In this document: positions 16,562-18,702 of the stretch, in pieces
Layout: each line of letters starts with the position of its first letter
Numbering within the stretch: the stretch's first letter is position 1
Assembly: GCA_015143735.1 (NCBI GenBank)
Contig: VKHC01000110.1
Coordinates: forward strand, 1 to 18,702
Direction of reading: 5' to 3'
DNA from: Synura sp. LO234KE
Taxonomy: Eukaryota > Sar > Synurophyceae > Synurales > Mallomonadaceae
Length of the DNA: 18,702 bases
Notes under the pieces: model-generated
Seen by the model: the letters and a program-made list of their open reading frames with translations, nothing else
Told to the model about the DNA's origin: nothing
Databases searched by the model: none
Made by a program: the position numbers and the translations under genes

Positions 16562-17279
16562 AGGGAACGACAAAAGCGCGATTGGGCCGGCGCTCGACTT
16601 GTGCCCACTTCATTTTTCACGCGATGCGAGTGGAAGCGCTTAATGTTTTTGTACCCTGTCATCGGTGAAATTTAATGCTGCCTAGCGGAATCGTCTTTGT
16701 TGAAAGGCTTTGTTCATCACTTTACTGTGACTGAAAAGAAATATGATACCTTCATTCGCGCATGTTTACACCATTTTACTGTCGCCATTCATCTAATACT
16801 CAAGTTTGCAATTAATTAATCATATTTGTGTTAAGATTCTTTCTCTGTACCTTGTATATAGCACTCGTGAGCGATAGCAAATATTCCAACAAAACGCCCA
16901 CTGGGACGAAAAAATCTTATTCTTGTTGGTAAAATTAAGTTAGATTTCATGAGACGAAAGCACGCAACAATTCCAAAAGTTGCTATCCCTAATCAGTATT
17001 TTTGGGGGGGGATAACAGATGGTTGTTGTGAATGGAGGAGGATGCCATCCGGGTGTACGCAAAAGTAAAAGATTTAGCTATATTTTGTCCTCGAAACCAG
17101 TCATTTTCCCGAATATATTGAATTTTCATTTTTGAGGTGACTATACCTATCTCCGGGGCACCACGAAAGAAAATTTTCTGGGAAGTGACGACAATCACCA
17201 CTCAATATTTTCCGACAACCATTTTAGTTTGTTGCAAATACTGGCTGGGTAATAAATTTTACGCATGGATTTACTACCG
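16562..17279. other. AT-rich region without recognisable genes
   Basis: No supported gene in 718 bp. Open frames such as 16989-17201 (minus) lack an ATG and any motif. It probably includes the 3' UTR of the hydroxylase-like gene. A run of eight G residues lies near 17003-17010. Confidence 0.45.
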
Positions 17280-17392
17280 CCATTCTATTATAATTTTCTA
17301 TTTTCGGTTTCTTATTACCGTGACTCTATAGAAAATATTCTATTTACGGTTTTCTATCGAGTTTTTTCTAAAGAGTCGATTCTATAGAATGG
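17280..17392. repeat. Nested inverted and direct repeats, MITE-like or cruciform-forming
   Basis: The outer arms CCATTCTAT (17280-17288) and ATAGAATGG (17384-17392) are exact reverse complements. Inside, GACTCTATAGAAAA (17322-17335) pairs with TTTTCTAAAGAGTC (17364-17377) at 13 of 14 positions. TTCTATTTtCGGTTT (17296-17310) recurs at 17338-17352 with one change. The 12-bp palindrome ATTCTATAGAAT sits at 17379-17390. A small non-autonomous transposon, about 113 bp, is one explanation; clear target-site duplications were not found. Confidence 0.5.
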
Positions 17393-18368
17393 TATTTAGT
17401 CCACCGATGACTGCCGCCGTAGTCCGCCAGCGTCTCTGCCCGCTCGGCTCACTCGTGCTGTCATGAAAATATTGATGGGTAAGAATGTTAATCACCGACA
17501 ATACAGAACCAGTGGGTCTTGAGTCTCATCGCTTACGGAGAACCAGCTTCAGCACTGCTAGTTCGCCTAGTATCCCCGGGCGCGCCTGACATCTTCCAGA
17601 AGTCCCCTCTGTTTGGTCTGGCGGAGGTGCGCTGGCCTTTCCAACAGACCCGATATCTGAACGATCACCACTACCACTTGTTCCTTGACTTGATGCAGTG
17701 GTGTCCGGACCTTCAGTCGTGGGGCTGGGGTCCACTTCCGGACTTATTTCAGCCAACTCTTGGTCCCTGGCCGCCGTGATGTGATAGTACCATCCCGCTT
17801 CTCCCTGGTTATTCGTGGCGCGTTACCCCTGGTACCCTCCTTTGAATATCCATCTTGGAGGTTGAGATCCTCTCCATCTCGCCTCGGCCCTTCTCTTCTC
17901 AGGCCAAAATTGAGTTTGGTATGCGTAGAATGCCGCACTCCACGTACACGCCGCCTCTGGTTGGTGCCGTCCTGTCCGATAATTCCCCCTTTCAAGTTTT
18001 CCCGGCAATGGTGACACTGTGACAGACCTGGCAGTCGGTGATCTTCTTCCCACCTGGGTTCCTAATTTTCTTCAGCTGGAAGAAGTGTTGCAATACAATA
18101 TCGTATGAGGGTCACATTTCATCTTTTCAACACGCCCCCATAGGTTGGTATCTAAGTTGCAGTCCCGTTCGTTCTCCCGTCATTTCTTGCCACCCCAGCG
18201 GTGGAGGACTCTTTCCCGTTTCTCTCTCAACGTTTGTCCGAATTGTCTATATAGATTATTCCCATTGTCAAACGATGTAGTCGGCGCAGCGGTTCATAAC
18301 CCGGAAACAAATTTGTCAAGAATGTCGTCACGCTAGGGCAACCTCCACTACCCTCTCCGACCGCCACG
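17393..18368. other. Gene-poor region with broken open frames
   Basis: No intact gene is supported. Several 60-85 codon frames occur on both strands, none with an exon structure I could join. Part of the minus strand resembles a degraded zinc-finger/transposase N-terminus (separate entry). The sequence directly before 18369 leads into the RNase H relic. Confidence 0.4.
17526..18111 (-). pseudogene. Possible degraded zinc-finger (BED-like) transposase fragment
   Basis: On the minus strand, frame 18111-17992 reads LQHFFQLKKI... then ITDCQVCHSVTIAGKT before a TGA at 17994-17992. The order HF, basic stretch, CxxC resembles the start of a BED finger as found in hAT transposases. Other frames continue to 17823 and 17526 with in-frame stops and a Ser/Thr/Pro-rich stretch like a linker. 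No second half of the finger (HxxxH) and no transposase core were found, so this is weak. Confidence 0.15.
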
Positions 18369-18702
18369 ATGTTTACCGATGAATTTACCTTAAATGCATC
18401 AGGTACGGCTGGCTAGGGAGTTCATGTGTGTATACACCCGGATGCTGTGGTCGACTCCTGGGGTCCGGTGATGACAGATCCCAAAGAGGACTATTGGCTA
18501 GAAACTTCGAGTCCCACTAAAAATACGGGTGAACTCAGTGCTATATACCACGCACTTCAGGTGATCCTTGCCCCTGGTCGCCAGGCAGCACAGGCCATAA
18601 TTGGAACTTAAACCTCCTCTCTGATAGCGAGGATTGTGTCCGCCTTTTTGCGGACAACTCTGTCAAAGGTCTTTGCAACAAGGAATTTATCTGTCGGATA
18701 CG
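18369..18702 (+). pseudogene. Decayed retroelement RNase H domain, runs off the window
   Basis: From 18369 one frame reads MFTDEFTLNASGTAG, a TAG stop (18414-18416), then GVHV...SWGPVMTDPKEDYWL...TKNTGELSAIYHALQVI, ending at TAA 18609-18611. The adjacent frame continues NLLSDSEDCVRLFADNSVKG to the window edge. Together these are the blocks of a retroelement-type RNase H: the first Asp (FTD, where active copies usually have FTDGS), the Glu of GELSAI, and the Asp of LLSDSE at 18623-18625. One in-frame stop and one frame change mark it as inactive. No reverse transcriptase is visible upstream; further parts may lie to the right. Confidence 0.6.

Noticed and set aside
16989-17201. Minus-strand open frame of 70 codons
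   Set aside because: It begins with GTG and has AT-rich, random-looking composition.
1-18702. CRISPR array, bacterial operon or phage system
   Set aside because: No regularly spaced repeats, no ribosome-binding sites, and introns throughout.

Overview
The window is nuclear DNA of a eukaryote. Almost every gene is split by short GT-AG introns (about 50-500 nt), and the exon phases join exactly. The protein families are eukaryotic: short-form tRNase Z, a long IQ/coiled-coil protein, a three-domain molybdenum cofactor sulfurase, and ER/Golgi enzymes. No operon, bacterial promoter or ribosome-binding pattern is visible. A free-living or parasitic protist (alveolate or stramenopile type) fits best, but the lineage cannot be fixed from this window.

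Layout, left to right: a gene-free flank (1-400); a tRNase Z-like gene (401-1369, minus); a four-exon IQ-motif/coiled-coil gene (1506-5274, plus); a 728-bp tail-to-tail spacer holding two adjacent hairpins; a six-exon gene of unknown function with an acidic run and a C-terminal coiled coil (6003-7971, minus); a nine-exon molybdenum cofactor sulfurase gene (8028-12309, plus); a 3' flank with a perfect hairpin; a tentative two-exon gene for a 90-residue single-pass membrane protein (12686-13458, minus); a secreted GH130-like beta-propeller protein (13926-15062, minus); an aspartyl/asparaginyl beta-hydroxylase-family protein (15350-16561, plus); then about 2 kb without intact genes, holding a nested inverted repeat and a decayed retroelement RNase H domain at the right edge.

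Two patterns run through the window. First, the six confident genes form three head-to-head pairs, with only 136, 56 and 287 bp between start codons, so each pair probably shares a two-way promoter. Second, each gene is AT-rich at its 5' end and GC-rich towards its 3' end, so GC dips lie at the shared promoters. Hand counts of 60-base lines give about 32-35% near starts and 60-73% further downstream.

The sulfurase would activate xanthine dehydrogenase/aldehyde oxidase-type enzymes by sulfurating their molybdenum cofactor. The GH130-like and beta-hydroxylase proteins both carry N-terminal signal or anchor segments and share a promoter containing a 36-bp tandem duplication, which suggests a co-regulated secretory-pathway pair. 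Exon borders were assigned by hand from splice signals, frame continuity and remembered family motifs; no alignment or transcript data were available.
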